Shown here: positions 8,702 to 17,905 of the stretch, piece by piece
Numbering within the stretch: the first letter of the stretch is position 1
How the letters are laid out: each line of letters opens with the position of its first letter
Source of the DNA: Treponema sp.
Lineage (GTDB): Bacteria; Spirochaetota; Spirochaetia; Treponematales; Breznakiellaceae
Direction of reading: 5' to 3'
Assembly: GCA_031267675.1 (NCBI GenBank)
Contig: JAIRYT010000002.1
Coordinates: 1 to 52,440, forward strand
DNA length: 52,440 nt
Position numbers and translations under genes: made by a program
Notes under the pieces: generated by a model
Told to the model about the DNA's origin: nothing
Databases searched by the model: none
Seen by the model: the letters and a program-made list of their open reading frames with translations, nothing else

Positions 8702-10145
8702 ACGAATTCGCCCCATAGTGAGTAGGAAGCACGCCGGTTATTTTTTTAAAGGTTTTACTAAAGTAATTGGGATCCTGATACCCCGCGGCGGCGGCAATCT
8801 CCTTAATGGAAAGTTTTCCTTCTTTCAGGAGCTGCGCGGCCCTGTCAATACGCAGCCCGGTAAGAAAATCAACAAAATTTGATTTAAGGTGTTCGGCAAA
8901 AAGACGGCTTAAATGACTTGCCGATATTTGCGCGTGCTCGGCGGCATCGCCCAGTTGAATGGGCAAACCGTAATTTTCCCTAATGTAGCTGAGCGCCTTT
9001 ATAAATGAAAGCGGAAACGAACCGGAGCGATCAATATTGGCCTGTATTACCAGTTTTTCAAACTGCAGATCCGACCAGCGTTTCCATGCGCCCAAATCTT
9101 CCAAATCCATAATCGCCTGCGGATCAACAAGAAGTTTTTGTTCGGCGGCCCGGCCCCATGAACCGCAGATGTCGTCGACCAGCAGCGTAAAAAGCGAAAC
9201 CATTTTGATCTTTGCCGATTCAAAATTCTGCGAAAAAAGGGGCTCCCACACCGAGGCGAATATTTTTTTTACCTCGCTGGTAGGAAGAATGCCAATCTTT
9301 TGCCTAAGCGCGGCAATGCGCAGGCGTTCGCGCCCGCTCTCGCCGGCCGCCTGCCGTTCTTCTTCCAGGCAGGCAAGCGCCTCGGTACAGGAACGGTATA
9401 AATCGCTTCCGTCGTACAAAGCGCCAATACCCTGATAATGGGGAATATCCTTTAAAAGCGTGTCAAGCATTTTAAGCGAATGTTCCCTAAAGCCGTCCCA
9501 GTTTACGTCTTCCGATACCAAAAAAAGCCCGCGGTTAAGCATAACGTCGTAAATACAGTGATGCTGGTATAAAAATTCTTCGGCAATGCGGGAACACCAT
9601 TGTTCCGCGTCTTTTTCAAATTCAACCATTACCGCGACACCCTGCGTACTGGGAAGCTCAAGAATTTTACGGTATTCCTCCCAGGTGGTTTTATCCATGG
9701 GCGCCCAAATGTCTTTACGCAAAAATTTTAGCCGGGGCTCGCCGTATTCGCTGTCTTCCCGGGGCTGGGAGCGAAGAACGCCGTGCGCGTCTTCCAGCGT
9801 GGAATAAAATGTTTTTTTGGAAACCGGTTTTACCAGATACGCAAAAATTCCCAGGGGAATTGCCCGCTGGGCCAGGTCAAAGCGTTCATACGCGGTGGAT
9901 AAAACACAAATCATGCGCGGATATTTTTTGTGTACTTCTTCTATAACGGAAAGCCCGTCGATTCCCGGAATATTAATATCCATAAACACAAGATTGGGTT
10001 CTGTTTCATAAATAAGCTTTAACGCCTCATAGCCGGTGCGGGCCTTTCCCGCCAGCGTAAAAACCTGGTCGCTGTAATTGGTAAGCATGAATTCATAGCT
10101 GTCAAGAACAGGTTCTTCGTCATCGACAATCAAAACGCTAAACAC
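8700..10145 (-). CDS. response regulator with AraC-type DNA-binding domain (YesN-like)
   Basis: The protein has 481 residues. An N-terminal receiver domain (LIVDDEEPVLDSYE; acceptor Asp in LVFMDINIPG; switch Lys in YLVKPVSK) is followed by a long linker domain (about 130-370) without a recognised motif, and an AraC/XylS double helix-turn-helix at the C-terminus (ISASHLSRLF and IKEIAAAAGYQDPNYFSKTF). This layout is typical of regulators of sugar uptake that pair with sensor kinases, but no kinase is in the window. I place the start at the GTG at 10145, 4 nt after AGGTGGG, rather than the GTG at 10154. It converges on xylA and may respond to xylose; that link is inferred from position only. Confidence 0.88.
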   Translation of the reverse strand: MFSVLIVDDEEPVLDSYEFMLTNYSDQVFTLAGKARTGYEALKLIYETEPNLVFMDINIPGIDGLSVIEEVHKKYPRMICVLSTAYERFDLAQRAIPLGIFAYLVKPVSKKTFYSTLEDAHGVLRSQPREDSEYGEPRLKFLRKDIWAPMDKTTWEEYRKILELPSTQGVAVMVEFEKDAEQWCSRIAEEFLYQHHCIYDVMLNRGLFLVSEDVNWDGFREHSLKMLDTLLKDIPHYQGIGALYDGSDLYRSCTEALACLEEERQAAGESGRERLRIAALRQKIGILPTSEVKKIFASVWEPLFSQNFESAKIKMVSLFTLLVDDICGSWGRAAEQKLLVDPQAIMDLEDLGAWKRWSDLQFEKLVIQANIDRSGSFPLSFIKALSYIRENYGLPIQLGDAAEHAQISASHLSRLFAEHLKSNFVDFLTGLRIDRAAQLLKEGKLSIKEIAAAAGYQDPNYFSKTFKKITGVLPTHYGANS

Positions 10146-10225
10146 GGTTCCCACCTGCCATTCGGGTAAGCTTGCTCACTTTACCCCAAACGCCATAAAA
10201 AGGCAAGCGGATTTATCGCAGTCTG

Positions 10226-11365
10226 CTAAAATACACTGGAAACAATCGCGTAACTATGGTACTGATTCACCGCCACCCCTTTTCTGTTATAGACGGGGCA
10301 GATTTCGCCCCGCGAATACGTAAGCAAAAAAGGAAGGCCGGCCAATTCTGTCTGGATCATTTTCATTTCATCATCGGGGTCGGTCTGAATTACCGAGCGG
10401 CTAAAGCAGGAAAAAATCAGGCGCGTCTGGCCGCTTTCTTCTTTTAGGGCGTTGGTAACATTTTTCATGCTGCTGAGCACCTTGTCTTTACCGGGAAAAC
10501 TGATATATAGGGTGCTTCCCGTAGGGGTATTGGTGCTGCACAAAATACTGCCGTCTTTGTTGACCGCGTATATAACAAAGAGCATCGGCAAAGCGCTGCC
10601 GGAAACAATAACAAGGGGAAACATAAAAAGCATTTTTCGGGTTTCGCTGGTAATAAGGCCGATTTTTTTCATGTATTCCGCCGCGCACATACCGTCTACC
10701 GTAATTATCCGGTTTCCTTCTGCCTTGGTAACCACCGCCTTTTGCCGGGGACCATCCTGATTCCAGACAGAATCGACAAAAAATTTGGGCTCAACGTTTC
10801 CCATCAAAAGAAGAAGGGGCATGCGATCCGACCAGGCTTTTCCGTTGTAGATGGTTTTGGGCGTTCTGATTCTGGTGTCCGCATCCAAAGCGCCGGTTCC
10901 AAAAATTGGCGCGCCGCCGCCCTCGTGGTCAAGAATCTTTACTACGGTGTCTCCCACTAAATTATGCAGCGAAGGGGTAAAAGGCAGAATAAGGGCGCTT
11001 TTTTCATTTGCCGATAATTTGCGGTACAGCTTTACAATTCGCGCTTCTTCATCGGTAATAAGGGGTTCGGAAAGACCGGCGCGGAATTCCACATCGTCGC
11101 TGGTAAGAACTGTAAGACTTAGCACAATACCGCCCATGGCTTTTGGCGCGGCGATTCCCAATGTGGTACAGCCTAAAACAGGAAACGGCAGATTTTTACA
11201 CACCGCTTCCAGCGCGCCGGATTTGATAAAATCCAAATAACAAAAAACAAGACCCGCCGAATTTTTTAACAGATTATGCCGCATGTCCAGCTTTTCCAGA
11301 ATATCGCACGAAGCCGCTTCCGCATTGGTAACTTCGTACGTATACGCATTCAACATTTTTACCAT
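10226..11365 (-). CDS. FIST-domain sensory protein
   Basis: The protein has 379 residues. Residues about 30-210 match the FIST N domain (LGCTTLGIAAPKAMGG, GTGALDADTRI), and residues about 225-375 the FIST C domain, ending LPFLLTYSRGEICPVYN...NQYHSYAIV. FIST domains are thought to sense small ligands, perhaps amino acids, and usually occur with kinases, methyl-accepting domains or cyclases. Here the domain is alone, with no signal peptide or membrane segment, so it should be cytoplasmic. GAGAGGAAA lies before the ATG. It is 80 bp upstream of the AraC-type response regulator and downstream of an XRE regulator, all on the minus strand, which suggests one regulatory unit. Confidence 0.82.
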   Translation of the reverse strand: MVKMLNAYTYEVTNAEAASCDILEKLDMRHNLLKNSAGLVFCYLDFIKSGALEAVCKNLPFPVLGCTTLGIAAPKAMGGIVLSLTVLTSDDVEFRAGLSEPLITDEEARIVKLYRKLSANEKSALILPFTPSLHNLVGDTVVKILDHEGGGAPIFGTGALDADTRIRTPKTIYNGKAWSDRMPLLLLMGNVEPKFFVDSVWNQDGPRQKAVVTKAEGNRIITVDGMCAAEYMKKIGLITSETRKMLFMFPLVIVSGSALPMLFVIYAVNKDGSILCSTNTPTGSTLYISFPGKDKVLSSMKNVTNALKEESGQTRLIFSCFSRSVIQTDPDDEMKMIQTELAGLPFLLTYSRGEICPVYNRKGVAVNQYHSYAIVSSVF

Positions 11366-11479
11366 TAAATTTTCCTCTCTGTAGTAACATTGCCGGGAGA
11401 CAATTGCCTCTTGTTGTCAAGACTAGTGCAGACAGGAATGAACCAAACACACCCAAAAATAAAATTGTTTTACAAAAAA

Positions 11480-11824
11480 CTAATCGTCCTCGATAAGAAG
11501 ATAGCTTTCCTTGATTTCGCAGACAGCCTGATTAAAGCGTTCGTTAAGTTCATCAAGCTGTAAATGAAGTCGTCTTGTTCTTTTTTCATCAAGGGGGTTG
11601 GTCATAAAGAGCTGGTAGGGTTCAATTTCAAGGGCTACCGCAAGTTTGTTAATTGTTTCGGGCGAGGCCCATTTTTTACAGTTTTCGATATCGTTTACAA
11701 AGTTATGGGTAATCCCGGCTTTTTGCGAAAGCGCCAACTGGGAAAGGTTCAGCTTTCCCCGGTACAGCTTTAGGTTTCTGCTAAAACTTTGCCGTATGTC
11801 GTATCCATCAATCCGCCTTTGCAT
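11480..11824 (-). CDS. XRE-family transcriptional regulator
   Basis: The protein has 114 residues. It carries a Cro/C1-type helix-turn-helix: LKLYRGKLNLSQLALSQKAG, then HNFVNDIENCKKWASPETI, and a third helix (NKLAVALEIEPYQLF). A short charged tail rich in Asp/Glu/Leu may dimerise. The open frame extends to 11965, but the extra 47 residues are composition-poor and lie over the promoter region of the divergent gene, so I prefer the ATG at 11824. It probably regulates itself and perhaps the FIST gene 114 bp downstream. That gap contains GACAA-N10-TTGTC (around 11400), a possible operator. Confidence 0.78.
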   Translation of the reverse strand: MQRRIDGYDIRQSFSRNLKLYRGKLNLSQLALSQKAGITHNFVNDIENCKKWASPETINKLAVALEIEPYQLFMTNPLDEKRTRRLHLQLDELNERFNQAVCEIKESYLLIEDD

Positions 11825-12001
11825 GGTTAATCTTCTACCTGTACCAGTTGACCCGCAAATATCCAAAAGCGGCAAACTGTCGCCTTTGGTCGCTGCGATT
11901 GCAAGTGTATTTCCTTGGGATGTTTTTCTGTTTTTATAAAGCGCCGAACACGATCGGAGCCTCATCTAAGAGTGGGACTAGCCACAAGGAGATTATACAG
12001 T

Positions 12002-13117
12002 ATGAAAGAAAAAATTATTAGCCCGGCAGGAATCTTTGTTTTTGCCGTTCTCGCGCTGGCCGCCTGCGGTTCGCCGCAACGTATTGAAAACATAACCGTG
12101 ATGAGCTGGAATGTACAGGCGCTTTTTGACGGAAACGACAACGGAAACGAGTATGCGGAATACCGCCACAGCGCCGGCTGGAACAATGAAAAATACCGGA
12201 ACCGGCTTAACACCCTGGGCTCGGCGCTTGCGGAATCGCTTCCCGATGTTTTGGTCCTTATTGAAGTCGAAAGCCCGTCCATTCTGGATGATTTTTCTAA
12301 ACTGCCCGGAATGAAAGGCTATCACGCTTCCTTTTTTGGCCGCAATAACGGCCTGGGAATCGGCGTGTTAAGCCGGTTTCCCCTGGGCGCGGCCCGCCTT
12401 CATTCGGTAAATTTGTACGGTATCGAAACGCCGCGCCCCGTCGCCGAAGTGTGGATCGAGGCGGCGTCGCCGCTTGTGCTGCTTGCCTGTCACTGGAAGT
12501 CAAAACTGGGCGGCGACGAAGAGACCGAAACGGCGCGGCGCGCGTCCGCCCTGGCGGTAAACCGCGTACTTGACGAAATTGCCGCGGCGGCGCCGGAAGC
12601 TGCCGTTATTGTTTTGGGCGATCTTAACGAAAATCACGATGAATTTGAGCGTAACGGCGGCGCGTACATCTGCGCCCTTATGAACAAAGCGGACGCTGAG
12701 GGAATAGACCCGTCGGCGCCTATTTTGCTTTCATCCCCGGGAAGAAAAAAACAAAGGCTGCTGTTGCCAAAACCCGGCCTTGGGCCGGATTACCGCGATT
12801 ATCTGGTACTGTCCGCCGATCCCGGCTCAATGGCAGTAGATTCAAATTCCCCCAAAAACACGCTTTATTCGCCCTGGTTCAATGAAGGCGGACAAAACGG
12901 TTCGTACTATTACAGGGAAGAATGGGAAACAATCGATCACATGCTCTTTAATGACCGGTGTTTTGACGGATCGGGCTGGGATTTTGAATCATTCAGCGTT
13001 ATCACCGCCGCTCCCTTTACCGGCGCTGACGGAATCCCTTTTGCGTATAACCCGCGCACCGGCAACGGCCTCTCCGATCATCTGCCGCTGGCGGCGCGGC
13101 TGGTACTTGCGCCCTGA
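12002..13117 (+). CDS. lipoprotein of the endonuclease/exonuclease/phosphatase fold
   Basis: The protein has 371 residues. The N-terminus is a lipoprotein signal with lipobox LAAC-GS (Cys near residue 20). The rest has the EEP fold shared by exonuclease III, DNase I and inositol-phosphatases: SWNVQALFDG (metal-site Asn), LIEVES (metal Glu), LLACHWKSK (His), VLGDLNEN (Asp/Asn pair), TIDHML and LSDHLPL (catalytic Asp-His). All key residues are present, so it should be an active phosphodiesterase or phosphatase outside the inner membrane, possibly a secreted nuclease for nutrient scavenging. AAGGAG stands before the ATG at 12002; the longer open frame from 11915 is rejected on that ground. Confidence 0.85.
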   Translation: MKEKIISPAGIFVFAVLALAACGSPQRIENITVMSWNVQALFDGNDNGNEYAEYRHSAGWNNEKYRNRLNTLGSALAESLPDVLVLIEVESPSILDDFSKLPGMKGYHASFFGRNNGLGIGVLSRFPLGAARLHSVNLYGIETPRPVAEVWIEAASPLVLLACHWKSKLGGDEETETARRASALAVNRVLDEIAAAAPEAAVIVLGDLNENHDEFERNGGAYICALMNKADAEGIDPSAPILLSSPGRKKQRLLLPKPGLGPDYRDYLVLSADPGSMAVDSNSPKNTLYSPWFNEGGQNGSYYYREEWETIDHMLFNDRCFDGSGWDFESFSVITAAPFTGADGIPFAYNPRTGNGLSDHLPLAARLVLAP

Positions 13118-13120
13118 TCT

Positions 13121-14005
13121 TTAGGCCGCTCCCGGCAGTCCGCGGCGTTCAGTTTCTCCGGCTATGTGCATTTGTTCAAGTATGTTCATTATCGCGTCGA
13201 CTGCCGCCTGTTTTTTATCTTCCACGCCGGCTGCCGCCGCCGCCGCGCGGACATTATCGCGGAACGCGCGGCATTCGATAATGGGGCCGGCGCTTAGGCG
13301 GACCACATCCCGGCTGACCGAATCTTCCAGCATATCTCCCTGATGAATGTGGAGCACTTCGCCGTTTATCGCCACAGGCAGCATGTAGTCAAAAAGCCTG
13401 ATGTATGAATCAATTTCGCGTACTCCGCGCTTGCTTTCGGGGTCCCAGGGCCGGTAGCGGGTACCCGCCGGAAACACCAGGACAAGACCGCCCGTTTGTT
13501 TAACGCGTATCAGGGCGCGGGTCGCCGCGCGGTTAATTAACACGCTCCGCGTAATTTCATCCCGGTCCTTTTCGGGGTCCAGCTCCTGAAGGGAGCGGCT
13601 GGGACAAATGACGATGCAGGTATACGCGCTGGCAAACGCCGCAACTATGGGGTTTTCTTCGGTAAGTTTCATTCCGGCGATTGCCACCAAAGAATCGGCA
13701 ATACGCGCCCCGCCTTCTTCCTGCCGCAAAAGGTAATCGAACAGGGTAAGGTCCATGTTGCTGTAATGCTCCAGCAGTAAAAGACAGGCGCGGCCTTCTT
13801 TTAACTTGGCGTAGAGCGCGCGGATATGTTCCATGCCGCTTATTCCCGATCCCGGCAAAAGCAGGGCCTGCGCTATTTTATCGAGCAGCGGGCGAATTTC
13901 GCGGTTGCCCGGCTGGTAAACAGTTTCTTCGGTAACCCTGCTTACCGCTTTTGAGCGGGACAGTGCTTCTTTAATAATCTCCTTAAATGAAGAAAGCGTT
14001 TCCAT
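13121..14005 (-). CDS. 1-acyl-glycerol-phosphate / glycerol-phosphate acyltransferase-like protein
   Basis: The protein has 294 residues. It carries the PlsB/PlsC acyltransferase motifs: EHYSNMDL (the HX4D catalytic pair, near residue 80) and VFPAGTRYRP (the substrate-binding FPEGTR motif with Glu replaced by Ala). Such enzymes esterify fatty acids onto glycerol phosphate during phospholipid synthesis. No membrane helix is evident. The start at 14005 follows AAAGGGGG by 7 nt. The open frame reaching 14125 would overlap dnaJ. It lies 46 bp downstream of dnaJ on the same strand, so it may be cotranscribed with the chaperones. The Ala in motif III makes the exact substrate uncertain. Confidence 0.75.
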   Translation of the reverse strand: METLSSFKEIIKEALSRSKAVSRVTEETVYQPGNREIRPLLDKIAQALLLPGSGISGMEHIRALYAKLKEGRACLLLLEHYSNMDLTLFDYLLRQEEGGARIADSLVAIAGMKLTEENPIVAAFASAYTCIVICPSRSLQELDPEKDRDEITRSVLINRAATRALIRVKQTGGLVLVFPAGTRYRPWDPESKRGVREIDSYIRLFDYMLPVAINGEVLHIHQGDMLEDSVSRDVVRLSAGPIIECRAFRDNVRAAAAAAGVEDKKQAAVDAIMNILEQMHIAGETERRGLPGAA

Positions 14006-14051
14006 GTAAGTACCCCCTTTGCCGCCAGGCCAATGTCCTTTTTTCGATCGA

Positions 14052-15149
14052 TTAATCCGCCATTTCAGAAAGGGGAATCGGCCGGGGCGAATTGTTTTCA
14101 CCTTCGGTACGCGAAAATTCCTCAAGCAACTCCCTTCCCCGCTTTGACAGTTTTACGGGAATCTGCACCATAAGCTTGATCCAAAAACTGCCGCGCCGTC
14201 CGCCCGAAGGCACACCCTCATCGCGTATACGAAGCAGTTTTCCATTGGTCGCGCCGGGGGGAATTTTTACCTTGAGCGTTTTATTGTCCAGGGTGTTTAC
14301 ATGTATATCAGCGCCAAGGGCTGCCTGGGTAATTGAAATGGGAACGGCGCAATATAAATCCAAATCCTGCCGTTCAAAAAATTCGTGGGGTTTAATGCGG
14401 ATAAAAACATACAGATCGCCGGAAGGACCGCCGCCCGCTCCGGCGTCACCCTGGCGGGGAATTACCACCCGCTTTCCGTTTTCCACACCGGCGGGAATGG
14501 TTACCATGATCTTTTGCCGTTTGCGCTGGGTGCCCGTGCCGCCGCATTCTTTACAGGGCTGTTCAATAATGTAGCCTTCGCCCCGGCAGCTGTGACAGGG
14601 CGACGCCACCGAAAAAAAGCCCTGGCTGTGGCGTACCTGCCCGGAGCCTTGACAGGTTGGACAGACCTTTTTGCCCGAGCCGCCCGCGCCCTTACAGCCG
14701 GGGCAGGCGTCGTTTCGGGTATACTGGATTTCTACCTTGGTGCCAAAGACGGCATCCTTAAACGGGATTTCTATGTCGTAGCGAAGATTCGCTCCCTGAC
14801 GCGCCCCGCCGTGGCTCTGCCGGCGGCCGCCGCCAAAGAAGGTGTCAAAAATACCGGAAAAATCGCCAAAAATGTCTTCAAAACCCCGAAAAGTCTGGGA
14901 AAAATCGCCCTGACCGGCCATGCCGTCAACGCCGGCAAAACCAAACTGGTCATAGGCGGCTTTTTTTTGATCATCCCCGAGTATTTCGTACGCTTCGGTC
15001 GCTTCTTTAAATTTTTCTTCGGCCTCTTTGTTGCCGGGGTTCTTGTCAGGATGATACTGCACCGCCAATTTACGGTAGGCCTTCTTGATATCATCCTTTG
15101 AAGAATTTTTGGCTACCCCCAAGACTTCATAGTAATCCCGTTTTGCCAT
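14052..15149 (-). CDS. dnaJ: chaperone protein DnaJ
   Basis: The protein has 365 residues, type I DnaJ. It delivers unfolded proteins to DnaK and stimulates its ATPase. Domains are a J-domain (1-70, HPD at 33-35), a Gly/Phe-rich linker (about 75-115), a zinc-binding region with four CxxCxGxG repeats ([32 protein letters not shown]), and two C-terminal beta-sandwich domains. Its ATG shares an A with the dnaK stop (TAATG), so translation is coupled. It is the last gene of a grpE-dnaK-dnaJ operon. Confidence 0.97.
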   Translation of the reverse strand: MAKRDYYEVLGVAKNSSKDDIKKAYRKLAVQYHPDKNPGNKEAEEKFKEATEAYEILGDDQKKAAYDQFGFAGVDGMAGQGDFSQTFRGFEDIFGDFSGIFDTFFGGGRRQSHGGARQGANLRYDIEIPFKDAVFGTKVEIQYTRNDACPGCKGAGGSGKKVCPTCQGSGQVRHSQGFFSVASPCHSCRGEGYIIEQPCKECGGTGTQRKRQKIMVTIPAGVENGKRVVIPRQGDAGAGGGPSGDLYVFIRIKPHEFFERQDLDLYCAVPISITQAALGADIHVNTLDNKTLKVKIPPGATNGKLLRIRDEGVPSGGRRGSFWIKLMVQIPVKLSKRGRELLEEFSRTEGENNSPRPIPLSEMAD

Positions 15150-17053
15150 TACTTGTCGTCTACCACTTCATAGTCCGCGTCCTCGGCGCTTTTGGTTTCG
15201 GGTCCGCTGCTTTGCGGCTGTTCCGCGCCGGGGGGCGGTCCGCCCTGGGCAGCCTGCTGTTTGTAGATTTCCTCCGTAATTTTGTACGAAACCTGTTTGA
15301 GCGCTTCTGTCTTTTCCCTGATCGAACCAATATCGCCGCCCTCAAGCGCTTTGCGCAAATCGGCGATTGCTTCTTCTGTTTTGGATTTGTCGGCGGCGTT
15401 TACCTTGTCGCCCAAATCCTTTAGGTTCTTTTCGGTACTGTAGATCATCGTGTCCGCTTCGTTACGGACCTCCGCTTTTTCCCGCTCCTTCTTGTCTTCT
15501 TCCGCGTGAACCTCGGCTTCTTTTACCATGCGGTCAATGTCGGAATCGCTCAGGCCGCTGGAACTTTCTATGCGGATTTTTTGTTCCTTCCCGGTACCCA
15601 GATCCTTGGCGCTTACATGAACAATGCCGTTTGCGTCAATGTCAAAAGTTACCTCAATTTGCGGAACACCGCGCGGCGCGGGCGGTATGCCGACCAGATC
15701 AAAGCGTCCCAGTACGCGGTTTTGATTCGCCATTTCGCGCTCGCCCTGGAGCACCTGAATGGAAACGGCGGTCTGTCCGTCCGCGGCGGTAGAGAATATC
15801 TGGCTTTTGCGCGTGGGTATTGTCGTGTTGCGGGGAATAAGCCGCGTCATGACGCCGCCCAGGGTTTCAATGCCAAGCGAAAGCGGCGTTACATCAAGAA
15901 GCAGCACGTCTTTTACATCGCCGGAAAGTATGCTCCCCTGAATCGCCGCGCCAATCGCCACCGCTTCGTCGGGGTTTACTCCCTTGTTTGGTTCTTTTTT
16001 AAAGAGATCTTTTACAATCTGCTGAACGGCGGGAATACGGGTCGAACCGCCTACAAGAATTACTTCGTGAATATCATCGGCGCTCAGGCCCGCGTCGGCA
16101 AGCGCTTTTTTACACGGCTCTTTTGATCGTTCCAGAAGATCGGCTACCATTTGTTCAAATTTCGCGCGGGTCAGGCTTTTTTGCAGATGCTTGGGCCCGC
16201 TTTGATCGGCGGTAATAAAGGGAAGGTTGATTTCGGTCGTCTGCATGGCCGAAAGTTCAATTTTTGCTTTTTCCGCCGCTTCGCGAAGCCGCTGCAGGGC
16301 CATGCGGTCCTGGGCCAGATCAATGCCGGTATCGTTTTTAAATTCGGTAATAAGCCATTCCTGCACGCGGCGGTCAAAATCATCGCCGCCCAGGTGGGTG
16401 TCGCCGTTGGTCGATTTTACCTCAAAGACCCCTTCGCCCAGTTCAAGAATTGAAACGTCGAATGTGCCGCCGCCCAGATCGTAGACGGCAATCATCCGGT
16501 CCTGCTTCATTTCCTTGTTAAAACCAAACGCCAGCGATGCGGCGGTCGGTTCATTGATGATGCGCTTTACTTCCAGTCCGGCGATCTTTCCGGCGTCTTT
16601 GGTAGCCTGACGCTGCGCATCGTTAAAATAGGCGGGCACGGTAATTACCGCTTCGGTAACCGACTCGCCCAGATAATCCTCGGCGGTCTTTTTCATCTTT
16701 TGTAAAACAAAGGCGCTGATTTCCTGCGGGGAATATTTTTTGCCGTCAATGTCAACGCGTACATCGTCGCCCTGTTCGGCAACCTTGTACGGCACAAGTT
16801 TCATCTCGTTGCTTACCTCGGAAAACCGGCGGCCCATAAAACGCTTTATCGAATAAACCGTGTTTTCGGGATTTGTTACCATCTGGTTTTTCGCCGGCTG
16901 CCCGACAACCCGCTCGCCCTTGTTCGTAAAACCAATAATGGAAGGCGTCGTCCGCCCGCCTTCTGAATTTTGAATAACTACCGGTTCGCCGCCTTCAAGT
17001 ACGGCCACACACGAGTTGGTAGTTCCCAGGTCGATTCCAATTATCTTTCCCAT
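15149..17053 (-). CDS. dnaK: chaperone protein DnaK (Hsp70)
   Basis: The protein has 634 residues. This ATP-dependent chaperone works with DnaJ and GrpE. The N-terminal nucleotide-binding domain (1-385) shows [41 protein letters not shown] and [12 protein letters not shown]. The substrate-binding domain follows ([17 protein letters not shown], then a helical lid from about 510). The C-terminal tail is Gly/Pro/Gln-rich and ends YEVVDDK, an acidic end comparable to the EEVD-type tails. The ribosome-binding site GAGGAG lies before the ATG. It is 27 bp behind grpE and 1 bp overlapping dnaJ. Confidence 0.98.
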   Translation of the reverse strand: MGKIIGIDLGTTNSCVAVLEGGEPVVIQNSEGGRTTPSIIGFTNKGERVVGQPAKNQMVTNPENTVYSIKRFMGRRFSEVSNEMKLVPYKVAEQGDDVRVDIDGKKYSPQEISAFVLQKMKKTAEDYLGESVTEAVITVPAYFNDAQRQATKDAGKIAGLEVKRIINEPTAASLAFGFNKEMKQDRMIAVYDLGGGTFDVSILELGEGVFEVKSTNGDTHLGGDDFDRRVQEWLITEFKNDTGIDLAQDRMALQRLREAAEKAKIELSAMQTTEINLPFITADQSGPKHLQKSLTRAKFEQMVADLLERSKEPCKKALADAGLSADDIHEVILVGGSTRIPAVQQIVKDLFKKEPNKGVNPDEAVAIGAAIQGSILSGDVKDVLLLDVTPLSLGIETLGGVMTRLIPRNTTIPTRKSQIFSTAADGQTAVSIQVLQGEREMANQNRVLGRFDLVGIPPAPRGVPQIEVTFDIDANGIVHVSAKDLGTGKEQKIRIESSSGLSDSDIDRMVKEAEVHAEEDKKEREKAEVRNEADTMIYSTEKNLKDLGDKVNAADKSKTEEAIADLRKALEGGDIGSIREKTEALKQVSYKITEEIYKQQAAQGGPPPGAEQPQSSGPETKSAEDADYEVVDDK

Positions 17054-17080
17054 AAAAAATCTCCTCTTCTTTAGTAAACA

Positions 17081-17731
17081 TTATGTATTTTCGGGCATAA
17101 GGACCTTTACTTTGGCAGGCCGCACCACTCTATCTTTTAGAGTATACCCTTTCATAAACTCTTCGGCGACAAGCGCTTCTTCCGCGTCCGCCGATTTTTC
17201 CATTTGGATTGCTTCGTGCTTGTTCGGGTCAAACACTTCGCCCAGCGAATCGAAGCGGGTAAGCCCCCATTTTGTTTCCAGCTGGCTTACCATTCGCTTT
17301 TCGATCATGCCGATCCCTTCGTAAAGGCTGTTGTAGCTGGCCAAAATTTGTTCGGAATCCTGGCCCGCTTCTTCGCGCTGGGTTTCCGCGGCTTTTATCG
17401 CCCGCTCAAAATCATCAATTACCGTGATCAGATCCAAAAGAAGACTCTGATTGGCAAAGTCAATGGCGCTTTGTTTTTCCTGGTTTATCCGTTTGCGAAA
17501 ATTCTCAAAGTCGGCTGCCTTGCGCAGATAGTTATCGTTGGCATCGGCGAGCAGTGTTTCAAGCTCCTCAATGCGTTCCTCGGCGGTAAGGACAGGTTCG
17601 TCCTGCCGGGCGGCTTCGTCCGCAGGGGCTTCCTCGCCGGTTTTTGCCTCCGCTTCCGTACCGGCAGGATCAGGAACCCCGGGAATTTTGACTTCTTCGG
17701 CTTTTTCGTTATCGCATTCCTGTTTCGACAT
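17081..17731 (-). CDS. grpE: nucleotide exchange factor GrpE
   Basis: The protein has 216 residues. GrpE releases ADP from DnaK. It has an acidic low-complexity N-terminus (about 1-50), a long coiled-coil helix (ERIEELETLLADANDNYLRKAADFENFRKRI), and a C-terminal beta domain ending VLKDRVVRPAKVKV-like (seen as TLKDRVVRPAKV). AGGAAG precedes the ATG. It is the first gene of the chaperone operon, and a promoter about 100 bp upstream would leave a leader of roughly 93 nt. No hrcA gene and no CIRCE inverted repeat is seen upstream, so heat control must use another mechanism. Confidence 0.95.
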   Translation of the reverse strand: MSKQECDNEKAEEVKIPGVPDPAGTEAEAKTGEEAPADEAARQDEPVLTAEERIEELETLLADANDNYLRKAADFENFRKRINQEKQSAIDFANQSLLLDLITVIDDFERAIKAAETQREEAGQDSEQILASYNSLYEGIGMIEKRMVSQLETKWGLTRFDSLGEVFDPNKHEAIQMEKSADAEEALVAEEFMKGYTLKDRVVRPAKVKVLMPENT

Positions 17732-17830
17732 TCAAACTTCCTGTTATTTTGCTTCCGTTGGATCACCCCCCTGCACGACAAATAAGGGGTAAAGATCTGC
17801 CTGGGGAACGGTTCCCGCCACCCATCTTAA

Positions 17831-17860
17831 AAAATACGCAATATTGTACCCCTTGGTCAA
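17831..17860 (-). promoter_or_regulatory. candidate promoter of grpE-dnaK-dnaJ
   Basis: Reading the minus strand, TTGACC (17860-17855) is separated by 18 nt from TATTTT (17836-17831). Transcription would begin near 17824 and give a leader of about 93 nt before the grpE ATG. This is a housekeeping-type sigma-70 pattern, not a sigma-32-like one. Confidence 0.5.
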
Positions 17861-17869
17861 GTAGACAGC

Positions 17870-17898
17870 TTGCGAATTCAATTCCCGCATGGTACGCT
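17870..17898 (+). promoter_or_regulatory. candidate promoter giving a leaderless mRNA
   Basis: TTGCGA (17870-17875), 17 nt, TACGCT (17893-17898), then 7 nt and the GTG start at 17906. No Shine-Dalgarno sequence fits. It faces away from the grpE promoter 10 bp to its left. Confidence 0.45.
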
Positions 17899-17905
17899 TT
17901 AAGAA

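Noticed and set aside
14385-15101. Plus-strand 238-residue frame across dnaJ
   Set aside because: It is antisense to conserved DnaJ domains and has no motif or start signal.
17732-17905. CIRCE element or sigma-32-like promoter before grpE
   Set aside because: No nonamer inverted repeat and no matching hexamers were found.
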